From: Vesta saturnalis
Lineage: Eukaryota; Arthropoda; Insecta; Coleoptera; Lampyridae
Length of the DNA: 64,000 nt
Direction of reading: 5' to 3'
Assembly (NCBI GenBank): GCA_036346205.1
Contig: JARFJB010000113.1
Span: 116,001 to 180,000 of the forward strand
Shown: positions 19,860 to 30,770 of the stretch, piece by piece
How positions within the stretch are numbered: the stretch's first letter is position 1
How the letters are laid out: every line of letters starts with the position of its first letter
Made by a program: the position numbers and the translations under genes
Notes under the pieces: model-generated
Told to the model about the DNA's origin: nothing
The model's input: only the letters and a program-made list of their open reading frames with translations
Databases searched by the model: none

Positions 19860-22004
19860 CCTAATACCGGATAGGGTATCTGATATTAGGGTAACAGTAT
19901 AAAATTAACCATCGAAGCAGAAATCACATATATATGCGTCTTTTTTCTATGTTGCTACAGTCGGTATGAGCCCACTTAAAACATTTCGAGCACTGAATCC
20001 ATTGTTCACCCGCCCTATCTTCAGAGAACAGTCCAGAACAAAAAATACATTCAGCGTCCTCTTCCCCGATGTCACAATCCATGTCAGAATCATCATCTAA
20101 AACGAGTTCTTCATCTTCTTCGGATGAGCTACTAGATTCCTGGTTCTTAACTCTCTTTTTACTAACTTTGATTGTTATTTTCTTCTTAGCAATAAATTTT
20201 TCTTTCTTTATATTTGTTTTTTAGCAGGCATGTGTCTATTTTCAATTTCGGAGTTTCCCTTGAAACACTTTTCTTTCTGTTGTGTTGTGCCAAACTACTT
20301 TGTAAAGCATCTTTATACGGAGTGTCTGTTATCAAGGCAGCAGATCCTTTTCTGGACTTTTGTTCTGTATCGCTAGGTTTGTTAAACGAAGTGCTCGGTA
20401 AAGGGTTAATGTCTTGAGACCATACTTTTGGATATCCGGGATTAGAAATTTTGTTACAAGATGAATCTTCCACACATTTGGTCGTGTTAATAATTCTTGG
20501 AGGAGTCACATGCCTTGGAGCAGTCACTTGCCTTTGTCGTTCAGCATCGGGTGGATTTGGAGCTGGAATTTGGTTACCTTCCGCTTGATGGTGAATGGCG
20601 AAGTCGTGATCTCTAAAAATGTACCTATTAAACGAACAAATACCGCTTTTTCGAAAACCATTTATAGCGATTTCAGCAGTAGCACATCTTACATACGCGT
20701 TTCCAAGCAACTCGCAAACTTGATAACTGGTGACTATTCTCCTAGGGTTGCCTCTTAGCCAATTTTTAATCTCTTGTGCATAATATATTTTAAAAGGTCC
20801 CATGAATGCAAGGTCCAGCGGCTGCATTTTGTGAGTCGAATGCGGCGGGGGGCTTACAATAATCACATGGTTTTGTCGCGCCAAGTTTATCGTGTCAACA
20901 TTCCGAGTATGGGAATAGTGGCATCTAAGATCAATAGAACTGGATCAGCTTCATCTGGTTTAATAAAATCTTGTAACCAATTGGTGAAAATGTGACTCGG
21001 AATCCAGCCAGACACATGGCAGGCAGCAATTGTTCCTGGTGGAGCGCCGCTCAATAATTCTGCCTTCATGTTTTTTCGGGGAAATATGACCATTAGAGGT
21101 ACATAACAACCAGCTGCATTCATACAGGTAACAACCATCACTAGTGCTCCCCGTTCTGCGGAGGTAACGGCCCCTACCTCCTTGTTACCTTTTAACGTGA
21201 TTATCCTGGTATGCTTAGATTGTACAGACGTTATACCTGTCTCATCTACGTTGTAGATTCCACAGGGATTGAATTTTGCCTTCTCCAACGGAGGTTTCAA
21301 ATTTCAAAAAAATGATTTACGTTTTCTTCTGTGAATTCCTTAATTCGGGCAGTTGATGAGGTCTTCTAAACGTTAGTTAAGGATGCCTCTTTGAAAATGA
21401 ACGCATCCATTTGTGACCTGCTTTTTTCTGATTATTTGAAAACGTATGTTTTAAATTGTTGCAAATGGCTAATTGAAAGGCTAATCTTCGAACGCCAGAA
21501 GCTCGCAGACCGTAAAATCTGTTATCCGTTTGAATACAGTGATCAACCAAATCTACTTCAATTTCTTTAGGTAATACTGGTGGACGTCCAAGATTTGTTT
21601 ATACAAGTTCTTCAGGTGTCTTAATTTTCTGTTTTACGTAGTTTTCCAACGTGCTCTTAGGAACTTTGAACATTTTTGAGGCTAGTAAGTATCCGATTTC
21701 TTTATTTCTAACTGCAGTAACAGCTGCAAGCATGGATTTGCTATTCCATTTCTTTCGCTTTTGTTTGGGTTTTGTTAATGACATTTTAGGTACTTCTGAA
21801 ATTAGAAAAAGTGTAAGTTAAAAGTAACATTAGCTAGTCTAGTACGAGGATTAAATCTTTCTTTTTTTCGAAGAAAACATTAAAATGTAGTTGTTCATAA
21901 AGTCTTAGCTATTTAAAGATGGTGGTGATCAAATCAAATAGGAAATTTGTTTGTCCTAATATAGGACATCTGATATTAAGACGGTGCGAGCATCCGATAT
22001 TAGG
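19860..22004 (-). mobile_element. pogo/Tigger-like DNA transposon
   Basis: The left end has CCTAATACCGGAT (19860-19872) and the right end its near-perfect inverse ATCCGATATTAGG (21992-22004). Extra copies of ATCTGATATTA lie just inside both ends (19878 and about 21969). The pair encloses the transposase gene on the minus strand and a spacing of 2.15 kb is normal for this group. A TA target duplication is not clear. Confidence 0.6.
19924..21784 (-). pseudogene. pogo/Tigger-like transposase (CENP-B HTH, DDE_1, C-terminal zinc motif)
   Basis: The gene opens at 21784 with a pipsqueak/CENP-B type HTH (SMLAAVTAVRNKEIGYLLAS, then VPKSTLENYVK). A degraded second HTH and the catalytic domain follow. 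The frame 20887-21300 carries GIYNVDETGITSV with the first Asp and reaches LLILDA. A one-base loss at about 20915 then shifts the HYSHTRN block out of frame. The frame 20186-20884 resumes with VSPPPHSTHKMQPLDLAF and EIAINGFRKSGI. A Cys-rich segment with GEQWIQCSKC and WAHTDC ends near 19924. Stops also occur between 21300 and 21600. Everything needed is recognisable but broken. Confidence 0.8.
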
Positions 22005-22139
22005 CAAATTGTTTCATGTTTAAGGTTAAGTTTACGAAACAAATAAAATGTATAATTATCCAGTATCCGCATGCACTAAATTAAAGTAAACATATTACTA
22101 ACCAACTTACACTACATAGTCAAATTTAATAACTAACCT

Positions 22140-23364
22140 TATAAATATGTGGTAATGGTAATCGTATAAAAAGTGTTTTAAATAATTTAATAAAGAAATA
22201 AGTGTAAAATAAATGAGTGTAAAAATGTTCTCCGAAACAAATCGTTAAACTAACTGGAGATACAATCTGTTCACCACAAATAATGCCTTTGACTCAGTCG
22301 GTTGATTAACGTAGGGTGGTTCAATCCTACGATTTGCTTAATTACCACAATTTATGCTGTGTTATTTTCACTTAACATAAATAATAAAAATGCAATGTAA
22401 CACTAATAAAAATGATCTCGGACGCCAAGTTATTTTATGTTTATGCTCGGAATAACCAAACCGAGGTTTTCTACAATAAAATTCTACCAAAAGGTAAAAA
22501 AATAATAAATATACAAACTATGTTTATTAACAGTTAAAATGATAGGGTTAAGTAAATTATATCTTAAAACTAGTTATAGCCTTAAATTACTAATTCATTG
22601 TTATAAATATAAATACCTGTACAAAATATAATACTTCTTGAGAACCCCTGGTATTATAAAAAATAAATGCGGAAATGCAAACCAAGGTGATGTAATTCTT
22701 GTGTCAATGTTGAGCAATAAATTGCAATAATTATGCTTTACGTAGTATACCACACCCAAAATGGAATTTTATTTCTTATAAATTTGTCTTCTTGAAATTG
22801 AATAAACCAATATTTATTGCATTCTTTTGAAGGTTCAAAATAAATAATGAAATCCACATTCAGATCTGCATTAAAAGCAAAACGCCATCATAAAATGAAA
22901 GCGTACGTAACAGTACAATTAATTGTGCAATCAAAAGCGGTAAAATTAAAAGCGTAAAAGTAAAAAAGGAGAAAGTAAAAGTGCCTGAAAAGAGCAAATG
23001 TTTTAATTTTTAGTATTACGAGCTAAATTATCTTACCGTCAAATCAATGGCACTTCTCACAAAATTTAGGGGGAAACCCTAACTTCCTGCATCTAACAGT
23101 GTACCACAAGAAGTGCAAAATGGACGCTTTGGATGTCAGATGATGACGCCTGCGCGAAAATATAAGCAGAAAAAATAATTTAAAGAGGTGGAAGTATAGA
23201 CCCTTAAGAAGATATGCACTAAAGTTACACCAAAATGCAAATTAAGTTGCCTGCCTCATACTTACAAATCATTAATAAATAAAAAATTTTCTTATATTTA
23301 CAACTAAACGAACGAGAACCTAAGTTACGGTATATTTTAATACAACTCAAAATGGGTTGTTACA
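22140..23364 (-). repeat. Unclassified 1.2-kb repeat, copy A, 4-bp target duplication
   Basis: This copy is in the opposite orientation to 31139-32209 and matches it over nearly its whole length. It is flanked by ACCT on both sides (22136-22139 and 23365-23368). In element orientation it begins TGTAACAACC and ends TTTATA. It has no coding frame. A 4-bp duplication and TG start would fit a solo LTR, but the far end is not CA. Confidence 0.75.
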
Positions 23365-23368
23365 ACCT

Positions 23369-24478
23369 AAATATGAAATTATTAGGTTACCGATCAGCAC
23401 GTATAAAAACTCGAAATGTCGCAATTCGGGTTGTGACTTTAGATCCTTCTATGTGTTATCAGTGGCACTAAAATATAGTTTCGTGGCTTGGGTTTAGCTC
23501 CATGCTAAACTGTAGATAGGTTTTTTATTTATAAGATTACAGATTTCTTTAAAACATAACTATCCGATATTACGGCACATTACTTTACACCTAACATTAG
23601 CTTACTTGTAACCACAATTTTAGCATTTTTAGGAATCCGAATATATGTTAAGTGTTCGTTTCCATTCGTTTGATGGCTATAATGCGTTTTAAAACGTTCA
23701 GCTTTAATATTTTTGCGTTTGTTGTTTTCTTTTACAATAATATGGCTGGTGCAGATAAATCCAATTTTTTGAGAGCCTTGCGATTTTTCTCCCCGTTTTC
23801 CCATTTTAGCATTAGGTGCTCTTCCTAAAAACAATTCTATCATTCAATTTAGTTGAAACTTAAAACACAGTTACCTGATCTGTTGCACTCATACTAGTAG
23901 GTGGTAAATTTGTTGCCGATATGCTTTATCTATTTTCCTCTTGCATACTCTTAAACCACAAGGGAAAATCTGTAAATAAAGTGTATTAGAACATGTACTT
24001 TAATAACAAATAGCATTACTACATTGATTGCGATAGCAATAAGTAAATTACCTAACGTCAATATTTATGATAATATCCTCTTTAAAGTTATGCCTACTTA
24101 TTAAGTGTTTAATCAATAGTTGTTTACCACTATAATATTTATTGCACTGCACACACATATGCTTAAGATTAAGATCAGGTTTAGGTTGTAAAATAATGTT
24201 GTGCACACGCTTTAAATGTTTATTCATTGTACTTTTGTCAAAATAATCGTTATTGCAAAATTGTTAGAAAAGCACATACACTTACATGCTACATGTATTG
24301 TTGCATTGGATATGTTGATGTAGAAATTACTATGCAAATAAAAACAATAGCGTGTGACATTAATTATAATTATTCAAAAATACATATTCTATCAGTTGTA
24401 TTCGTAACATCAATTTATTTTATTCGTTGTAACAGTTCACTGTCCTGGTACAGATCCAAACGTTCCAACAAAATTGTT
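23369..24478. other. No recognisable gene
   Basis: A/T-rich. The minus frame at 23580-23843 and the plus frame at 24227-24547 show no domain I recognise. The latter runs into the adjacent mariner-like terminal repeat, which argues against a real gene. Confidence 0.4.
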
Positions 24479-26884
24479 CAGACTGTCCCAAATTCGAGGG
24501 CAAGCATGGGGATATCGCTTATTATAAGAGATAGGATATATGTTTAAATTCGGCACTTTTGCTAAATTCGATGCCGAGTAATAATCTGAAAAGAAATTTG
24601 AGCTAACTGGAATGGATTTGGTTTTATGCTCAAAAAACTAAAAATTTCGATTTTTGCTACCTTATTATTAGGAATTTTCAAAATTCGATTAAACATTTTT
24701 AAGGCACCTTTTTACGCACAATACTAATACGGTATTAAAAATATTATGTGACGTTTCGTTTATTCTGAAACATCATCAGGTTTATTTTTTCTTATGGGGG
24801 TTAAGATATATTTTTAAGTCGTTGGATGGAGAATGTTATGCTGATTTTAGCAATATATAACACTTTATGGTTTGATCGACTGCGAACTATAATGCGAAAA
24901 ATGCGAAGAACAAGATTCCGCCTTCTTGGATCCAGCAAGGAATAATTACAGTAGTTCTACTTATTTAATTTGTTAAACTCGTTAGAACATCCAAAAAAAT
25001 ATAAAAACATTTATTAAACAATTTAAAAAACAACATTAACAAACAACTCAAACAAGTATGTCTATGTAACACGGTCATAATAGCGACAACGCAAATTTAT
25101 CGATAGGTAACAACAAAATAATTACACAGACAAACAAACAAAAATTATTATAATAAATGTTCGAGCAAGTTTCCTCCTTCTTGAATACAGTAACGAATTC
25201 TTCTTCTACAATTGTTTACGCATCAATGAATGGTTCGCCTGGGAATTTGACGAAGTTCATTAACAACCCTATTCTGGAGTTCTTCTATATTTTGCGGTGG
25301 CGTCTTATAAATCATATTTTTTAAATATCCCCAGAGGAAGTAATCTAAAGGGGTTAAACCTGGACTTCTTGTTGGCCACCTAAGTGGTCCCCTATTTCCC
25401 ATCCATTTATCAGGAAATTCGCCGTTAAGATATTCACTTATTATCGCAGCATTGTGAGGAGGAGCTCCGCCCATTTGCCACCAGAGGGTCCATCTTTCGT
25501 TTAGCGGAACATCATCCAAAAGGTCTGATATTTCGTGTGTTAGAAATGCGAGGTAGCGTTGAGACGTTAGGATGCGTTCGTAAATAATTGGCCCAAGGAG
25601 CCTATCCTTCCAGGTTCCAACCCACACATTAAAGGACCGGTGGCCTTGTCCTCGCATTTGCCTGTTAATTCGTGGATTTTCAACGGACCAGTAGTGCTCG
25701 TTATTACGATTAAACATTCCATTAGTGGAAAAATTGCACTCATCCGTCCAAATTATTTGATTGAGAAAGTTGCGATTTTCCAGCATTTTGGTATTAAGTT
25801 GGTTACAAAAATCCAACCGTCTCATATCGTCCCCAGGCCGAAGAGTTTGACTAACGTGTAACTTAAATGGTTTATAACGGTGTTGCTTTAACACTCGCTA
25901 AACTGTCGTTTTTGGCACTTCAATAGTTTGCTCTATTTCTCTGGTAGATGTTGAAGGATTTTCTTGAACCTAAGATGGATAACATAGTCATAACTCTCCA
26001 AAAAAAATGTCTGCCGAAATTAGCAGTGAAGTGAGTGGAAATTCTTATAATTAGTATAATACTAACAAATAGTATCTGATGTAATATTTCTTCCTCGGCA
26101 TCTCTGTCTAGTCTGCTACCATATGCATTTCGAGGTTTCTGAAAACATCCAAATTCTCGCAAATTTTGGTTTAATTTTAAAAAATATCTCTGGTTTGGTT
26201 GCTGCCTGTCCGGATATTCCTCTAATATCTTTGTTCTGCTCTGACACTATTTCTATTGCAGCTATAAAATATCCTTATCATGTCTCGTTTTTCTCAATTT
26301 GAAAACATTCTAAAGAAACTTGCAAATTTTAAAGCACTAACACGAAGAATCTTGCAGTTATTACCCTTTTTACAATTAGCAAATGCCATGACAAAAGCCA
26401 ACTCCTGAGTTTTGTTTGATTCATGGGTATCGTGATAATGTAATATTTAGTTTTTAATTTGAGAGTATTTTAGTTCGCAATCGATCAAACCATATATATT
26501 GCTAAAATCAGCATAACATTCTCCATCCAACGCCATAAAAATATGTCTTAACCCCGATAATAAAAAATAAACCTGATGATGGTTCAGAATAAACAAAACG
26601 TCGCATAATATTTTTAATACCGTATTAGTATTGTGCGTAAAAAGTTGCCTTAATAATGTTTAATCGAATTTTGAAAATTCCTAATAATAAGGTAGCCAAA
26701 CGCGAAAAACAAAAATCGAAATTTTTAGTTTTGTGAGCAAACCAAATCCATTCGAGTTAGCTCAAATTTCTTATCAAATTATTACTCGGCATCGAATTTA
26801 GCAAAAGTGCCGAATTTAAACCTATATCCTATCTCTTATAATAAGCGAGATCCCCATGCTTGCCCTCGAATTTGGGACAGCCTG
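24479..26884 (-). mobile_element. mariner-like element with ~415-bp terminal inverted repeats
   Basis: The left arm (24479 to about 24893) and right arm (about 26470-26884) are long imperfect inverted repeats with tips CAGACTGTCCC and CAGGCTGTCCC. The right tip is followed by TA (26885-26886), as expected for this superfamily; the left flank reads TT. One decayed transposase lies between the arms on the minus strand. Most mariner ends are near 30 bp, so these arms are unusually long. Confidence 0.8.
25223..26230 (-). pseudogene. mariner/IS630-type transposase, catalytic residues lost
   Basis: The frame 25223-25894 holds most of the DDE domain. IIWTDECNFSTNGMFNRNNE carries the first Asp. WWQMGGAPPHN stands where families have QxDGAPPH. 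RSPGLTPLDYFLWGYLKN stands where RSPD is expected. Thus the second and third catalytic Asp are both Gly, each by one A-to-G change (GGC for GAC, GGT for GAT). The N-terminal HTH part is readable upstream in pieces, with REIEQTIEVPKTTV near 25900-25950 and LDRDAEEEIL near 26090-26120, separated by stops and an insertion. This protein could not catalyse transposition. Confidence 0.8.
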
Positions 26885-26886
26885 TA

Positions 26887-27164
26887 CATCATATATTTTG
26901 GTGATTCGAACTTTTCGTTGTTACTTCCTTCACTTCAAATGTTCATTCAGATTAGGTACTTGTATTAGGTTCTAAAAACTTTGTCACAAATACAACATAT
27001 TTATTTATCCATACCATCAAAGTTCATTGACCATTTAACTACTAAATTACTTTAACAATATTAAAGCATGCAACGTTCTGCTACGTTAACGTACGTTAGT
27101 ATCTTCGATTATAAATAATGCCACGAGGACTAAATACCCACGTCCGTCGGTTTTTAGCCGTGTC
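26887..27164. other. Spacer without recognisable gene
   Basis: No coding or RNA signature was recognised between the mariner-like element and the repeat before the zinc-finger gene. Confidence 0.4.
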
Positions 27165-27248
27165 TCCCATAAACAAACGTAGAGTGCGCATTCCAGTTGT
27201 ATATCGAGTTCAATTGTAGGACCTCAAACGCCGGGATGGGATGCACCG
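27165..27248. repeat. Dispersed repeat, inverted copy of 15063-15150
   Basis: The reverse complement shares GAACTCGATATACAACTGGA and a following CTCTACGTTTGTTTATG block with the copy near 15100. Confidence 0.65.
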
Positions 27249-27269
27249 TATTAAAGCGCTACAGTAACT

Positions 27270-27369
27270 TCTGTTGGCAATACCGCATAATAATTAAATT
27301 ATGTCAATAATTTTAAGGCACTGTTAAATACTGCTAAGGTGTTGCACCTAAGTTTTGCATAAAGTCGAA
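27270..27369 (+). promoter_or_regulatory. Conserved proximal upstream region of zinc-finger gene
   Basis: Blocks such as GTGTTGCACCTAAGTTTTG and GTCAATAATTTTAAGGCACT are shared with the region before the minus-strand paralogue's ATG. Conservation right up to the start codon suggests duplicated promoter and 5' leader. No core promoter motif can be assigned. Confidence 0.45.
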
Positions 27370-29205
27370 ATGTTTTATGAGGTTGACATGAAACTTATTA
27401 AAGTCGAACCAGAAGAGGAAGAAGGAATAAATTCACTTGTAACCCAACATCTTATAGTAAATAGTGATCTAATACAAAGTAAAATTAATTACCGTTCAAG
27501 TAGTACAAAATTTAACACAATTGTTACAGATAATATGAATATAAAGAAAGAAGACACCTCTTCTCTAGTAAAAGTTGTTACCACAAGTGAAGCTTATATA
27601 AATGAGAACAGTATCGAATACATCACAAACATACAGTGTGAAAGTAAATTTAATAATTCAACAATAATGCAAGAAAATTTAAAACATGACGCAAATTTTA
27701 ACTATAAGTGTAACTATTGCGATTTCATAACAAAGTGGAAAAGAAGTTTAAAAAATCATGCTTTAAAACACACAAGTTATGAATTCAAATGCGACCAATG
27801 TGATTATGCAACACATGAAAAAACTTATTTAAAATTCCATCTTAATATACATTCTTCAAGTTATGAATTTAAATGTCACCAATGTGATTATGGAACAAAT
27901 CACAAAGGTAATTTTAAAATTGATCTTAAAACACTCTATTTAAGTCAGGAATTCAAATGTGACCAATGTGAGTATGGGACAAATCGCAAAGATACTTTTA
28001 AAAATCATCTTAAAAAGCACTCTTCATGTTATGAATACAAATGTGGCCAATGTAATTATAGAACACATCACAAATATTTTTTAAAAATTCATCTTAAGGA
28101 TCATTCTTTAATTAAAGAATTCAAATGTGACCAATGTGATTATGGAACAAATTGCAAAGATAATTTTAAAATTCATCTTAAAAAACACTCTTTCAGTAAA
28201 GAATTCAAATGTGACCAATGTAATTATGGAACACATTACAAATATCTTTTAAAAATTCATCTTAAAAATCACTCTTTATGTAAAGAATTCAAATGTGACC
28301 AATGTGATTATGGAACAAATCACAAAGGTAATTTAAAAATTCATCTTAAAACACACTCTTTAAGTAAAGAGTTCAAATGTGACCAATGTGAGTATGGAAC
28401 AAATAGCAAAGATAATTTTACAATTCATCTTAAAAAACACTCTTTAACTAAAGAATTCAAATGTGATCAATGTGATTATGGAACAAATGGCAAAAGTAAT
28501 TTTAAAATTCATCTTAAAAAACATTCGTTCAGTAAAGAATTCACATGCGACCAATGTAATTATGGAACACATCACAAACATCTTTTAAAAAGTCATCTTA
28601 AAAAACACTCTTTAAGTAAAGAACTCAAATGTGACCAATGCGATTATGGAACAAATTGCAAAGGTAATTTTAAAATTCATCTTAAAAAACACTCTTTAAC
28701 TAAAGAATTCAAATGTGACCAATGTGATTATGGAACAAATCACAAAGGTAATTTTAAAACTCATAAAAAAAAACACTCTTTAAGTAAAAAATTCAAATGT
28801 GACCAATGTAATTATGGAACACATCATAAACATAGTTTAAAAATTCATCTTAAAAAACACTCTTTAAGTAAAGAATTCAAATGTGGCCAATGTGATTATG
28901 CAACAAATTGCAAAGGTAATTTTAAAATTCATCTTAAAAAACACTCTTTCAGTAAAGAATTCAAATGTGACCAATGTGATTATGCAACAAATTGCAAAGG
29001 TAATTTTAAAATTCATCTTAAAAAACACTCTTTCAGTAAAGAATTCAAATGTGACCAATGTGATTATGCAACACACCGTAAAAGTGATTTAACTGTTCAT
29101 CTTAAGAAACACTCTTCAAGTTATGAATTTAAATGCGACCAATGCAATTATGGGACAAATCAGAAAGGTAATTTTAAAATTCATCTTAAAAAACACTCTA
29201 AGTAA
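27370..29205 (+). CDS. C2H2 zinc-finger protein with 18 tandem fingers
   Basis: A single-exon frame of 611 residues. I chose the ATG at 27370 because it aligns with the ATG of the paralogue at 6321; an upstream in-frame TTG is not a start. Residues 1-110 are acidic and Ser/Asn-rich, containing KVEPEEEEG. Then 18 fingers with a strict 28-residue period follow, each C-x2-C-x12-H-x3-H, for example FKCDQCDYGTNHKGNFKIH. Finger 3 has lost its histidines (KIDLKTLY). Linkers are HSLSKEF, HSFSKEF or HSSSYEF rather than TGEKP. No ZAD, BTB or KRAB domain is seen. It is probably a nuclear DNA- or RNA-binding protein of a lineage-specific expanded family. A 2-bp deletion at its 3' end cuts off two more fingers. 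Confidence 0.85.
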   Translation: MFYEVDMKLIKVEPEEEEGINSLVTQHLIVNSDLIQSKINYRSSSTKFNTIVTDNMNIKKEDTSSLVKVVTTSEAYINENSIEYITNIQCESKFNNSTIMQENLKHDANFNYKCNYCDFITKWKRSLKNHALKHTSYEFKCDQCDYATHEKTYLKFHLNIHSSSYEFKCHQCDYGTNHKGNFKIDLKTLYLSQEFKCDQCEYGTNRKDTFKNHLKKHSSCYEYKCGQCNYRTHHKYFLKIHLKDHSLIKEFKCDQCDYGTNCKDNFKIHLKKHSFSKEFKCDQCNYGTHYKYLLKIHLKNHSLCKEFKCDQCDYGTNHKGNLKIHLKTHSLSKEFKCDQCEYGTNSKDNFTIHLKKHSLTKEFKCDQCDYGTNGKSNFKIHLKKHSFSKEFTCDQCNYGTHHKHLLKSHLKKHSLSKELKCDQCDYGTNCKGNFKIHLKKHSLTKEFKCDQCDYGTNHKGNFKTHKKKHSLSKKFKCDQCNYGTHHKHSLKIHLKKHSLSKEFKCGQCDYATNCKGNFKIHLKKHSFSKEFKCDQCDYATNCKGNFKIHLKKHSFSKEFKCDQCDYATHRKSDLTVHLKKHSSSYEFKCDQCNYGTNQKGNFKIHLKKHSK

Positions 29206-29362
29206 AGCATTTAAATGCTACCAATGTGATTATGGAACAAATCACAAACATAATCTTAAAATTCATCTTAAAAAACACTGTTTAAGTAGAGTTCAAATGT
29301 GACCAATGTGATTATGGAATTCATCACAAATATCTTTTAAAAATCCATCTTAAAAAACACAC
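29206..29362 (+). pseudogene. Two orphaned zinc fingers after the stop
   Basis: After the stop codon two more fingers are readable in shifted frames, one beginning FKCYQCDYGTNHKHN (about 29209) and one near 29295. Each is preceded by a 2-bp loss compared with the repeat consensus: CACTCTAAG instead of CACTCTTTAAG, then AGTAGAGTTC instead of AGTAAAGAGTTC. The original protein therefore had about 20 fingers. The Harbinger end begins directly after. Confidence 0.8.
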
Positions 29363-29401
29363 TAGAGGTACGGTTGCCAAGGCGCGACAAGTCGCCCACC
29401 T

Positions 29402-30029
29402 GTGGTTTTATTGAAACTGTATGAACTGGTTGTCGTGACCGAACATTCAGCCATCGCGGCCGACAAAACGACTGCTCGAAGAACAGTACGCCGCGACACA
29501 CCTAAGCGACATCATGTCGAAATTAAAATTTTTCCTTCAGAAGATAAAGTGCTGGTACAAGAAGTACAAAACAACCTTGTGTTTGTAACTGCATGTCACA
29601 CATTTGATTGTAAAATTAGTTGTATATTCCAACGTCCACGTTTGTCCTGCATGTGATTACCTGCAAACGGTATTGTAAATTTCTAGTTTAGTAAGTATGT
29701 GTTATAATATTTTTCAATCTTTATCATAAACTTCTTAGAATAATTAGTGTAGCAAATGTTTGAAAGCGAGGTATGAGTGTGTCAAAAGAACCTGTCAAGT
29801 AAGATTTGTTAAATGTCTGCTTGAGTGACATTTATGGCACTTAGGTAATTTCGTTTGAGATTATGCAGGTTTGCCGCCTAACGGCATTCTGTAGGATGGG
29901 GTGACGCCCGGGTAGTTCGGGCAGAACAGTGCATTTTTAACCTTCAGAGGTAACGGACTGATTTTAAATTTGTAAATATCATGTCTGCCATTTTTTAGTA
30001 ATAAATACGATAAGGTGCAGCAGCACACC
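29402..30029 (+). other. Harbinger left internal region
   Basis: A frame at 29402-29656 is open for 84 codons but has no recognised domain. I treat this as the subterminal non-coding region of the Harbinger element. Confidence 0.4.
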
Positions 30030-30415
30030 CGTGTAATTATTTTATTTACACCAAAACACCTTGTTTTATACAATATAGCAGATGCAAATTATAAAAATAG
30101 TGTAAAAGATGATATCTGGAAAGATACATCAACTAAAATTGGAAAATCTTGTAAGTAAATAAAAAACAAATTAATACAACTTTTTACTTAGTATTATTTA
30201 AATATAAAATCAAATAATTTTGTTTTAATTAATTAATTGATTTTAATTATCTAGGTAGACGATACAAAAAACACTGGAAGAACATCCGGGACTCTTATTC
30301 GTAGAGCAAACGAAAACTGGGTCCAGGATCGGCAGCATTTAATAAAACAAAATGGTTTTTGGCACCTCATCTTGTATTCTTAGATAAAGTTGAATATGAG
30401 AGTATGTATATTAAG
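30030..30415 (+). pseudogene. Harbinger MADF-domain protein, two exons
   Basis: Exon 1 (to 30150) reads LYNIADANYKNSVKDDIW and KIGKS, the first half of a MADF (Myb/SANT-like) domain. A 104-bp intron follows with donor GTAAGT (30151) and acceptor CTAG (30251-30254). The split codon TGT joins in phase to RRYKKHWKNIRDSY, then after one in-frame TAG (30302-30304) the frame continues with FLAPHLVFLDKVEYES. Harbinger elements usually encode such a DNA-binding partner that helps the transposase reach the nucleus and the ends. The only clear lesion in the domain is that stop. Confidence 0.65.
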
Positions 30416-30770
30416 TCATTAATATTATTTACTTGTAATATCAATTAATCTAATGCTTGGTCAATTATTTAATTTGTTGGTTATGATGGTTACCCTATAA
30501 TAATAACATTGAATGTTGCGATGATAATATAAATATAAAATAATATGTTTGATAATATGTAAATACACAAATAATATTTTTGTAATAGTAAAAATAAATT
30601 TTACAAAAACATTTGTGACCAACAACAGTTTTAATAATATTAGCTTGACGTTCCTATGCGGAATATAGCTGTTTGTTATAAAACATAACTGTCCAGATCC
30701 ATTTAATAGGGTGGATCAGTCCCCAAGTAAACGTTGTTCACTGCACTGTTATTAAGAACTTATTTATAAT

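Noticed and set aside
28864..29092. Overlapping frames inside the zinc-finger gene
   Set aside because: They arise from the 84-bp periodicity of the finger array read in other frames or on the other strand.
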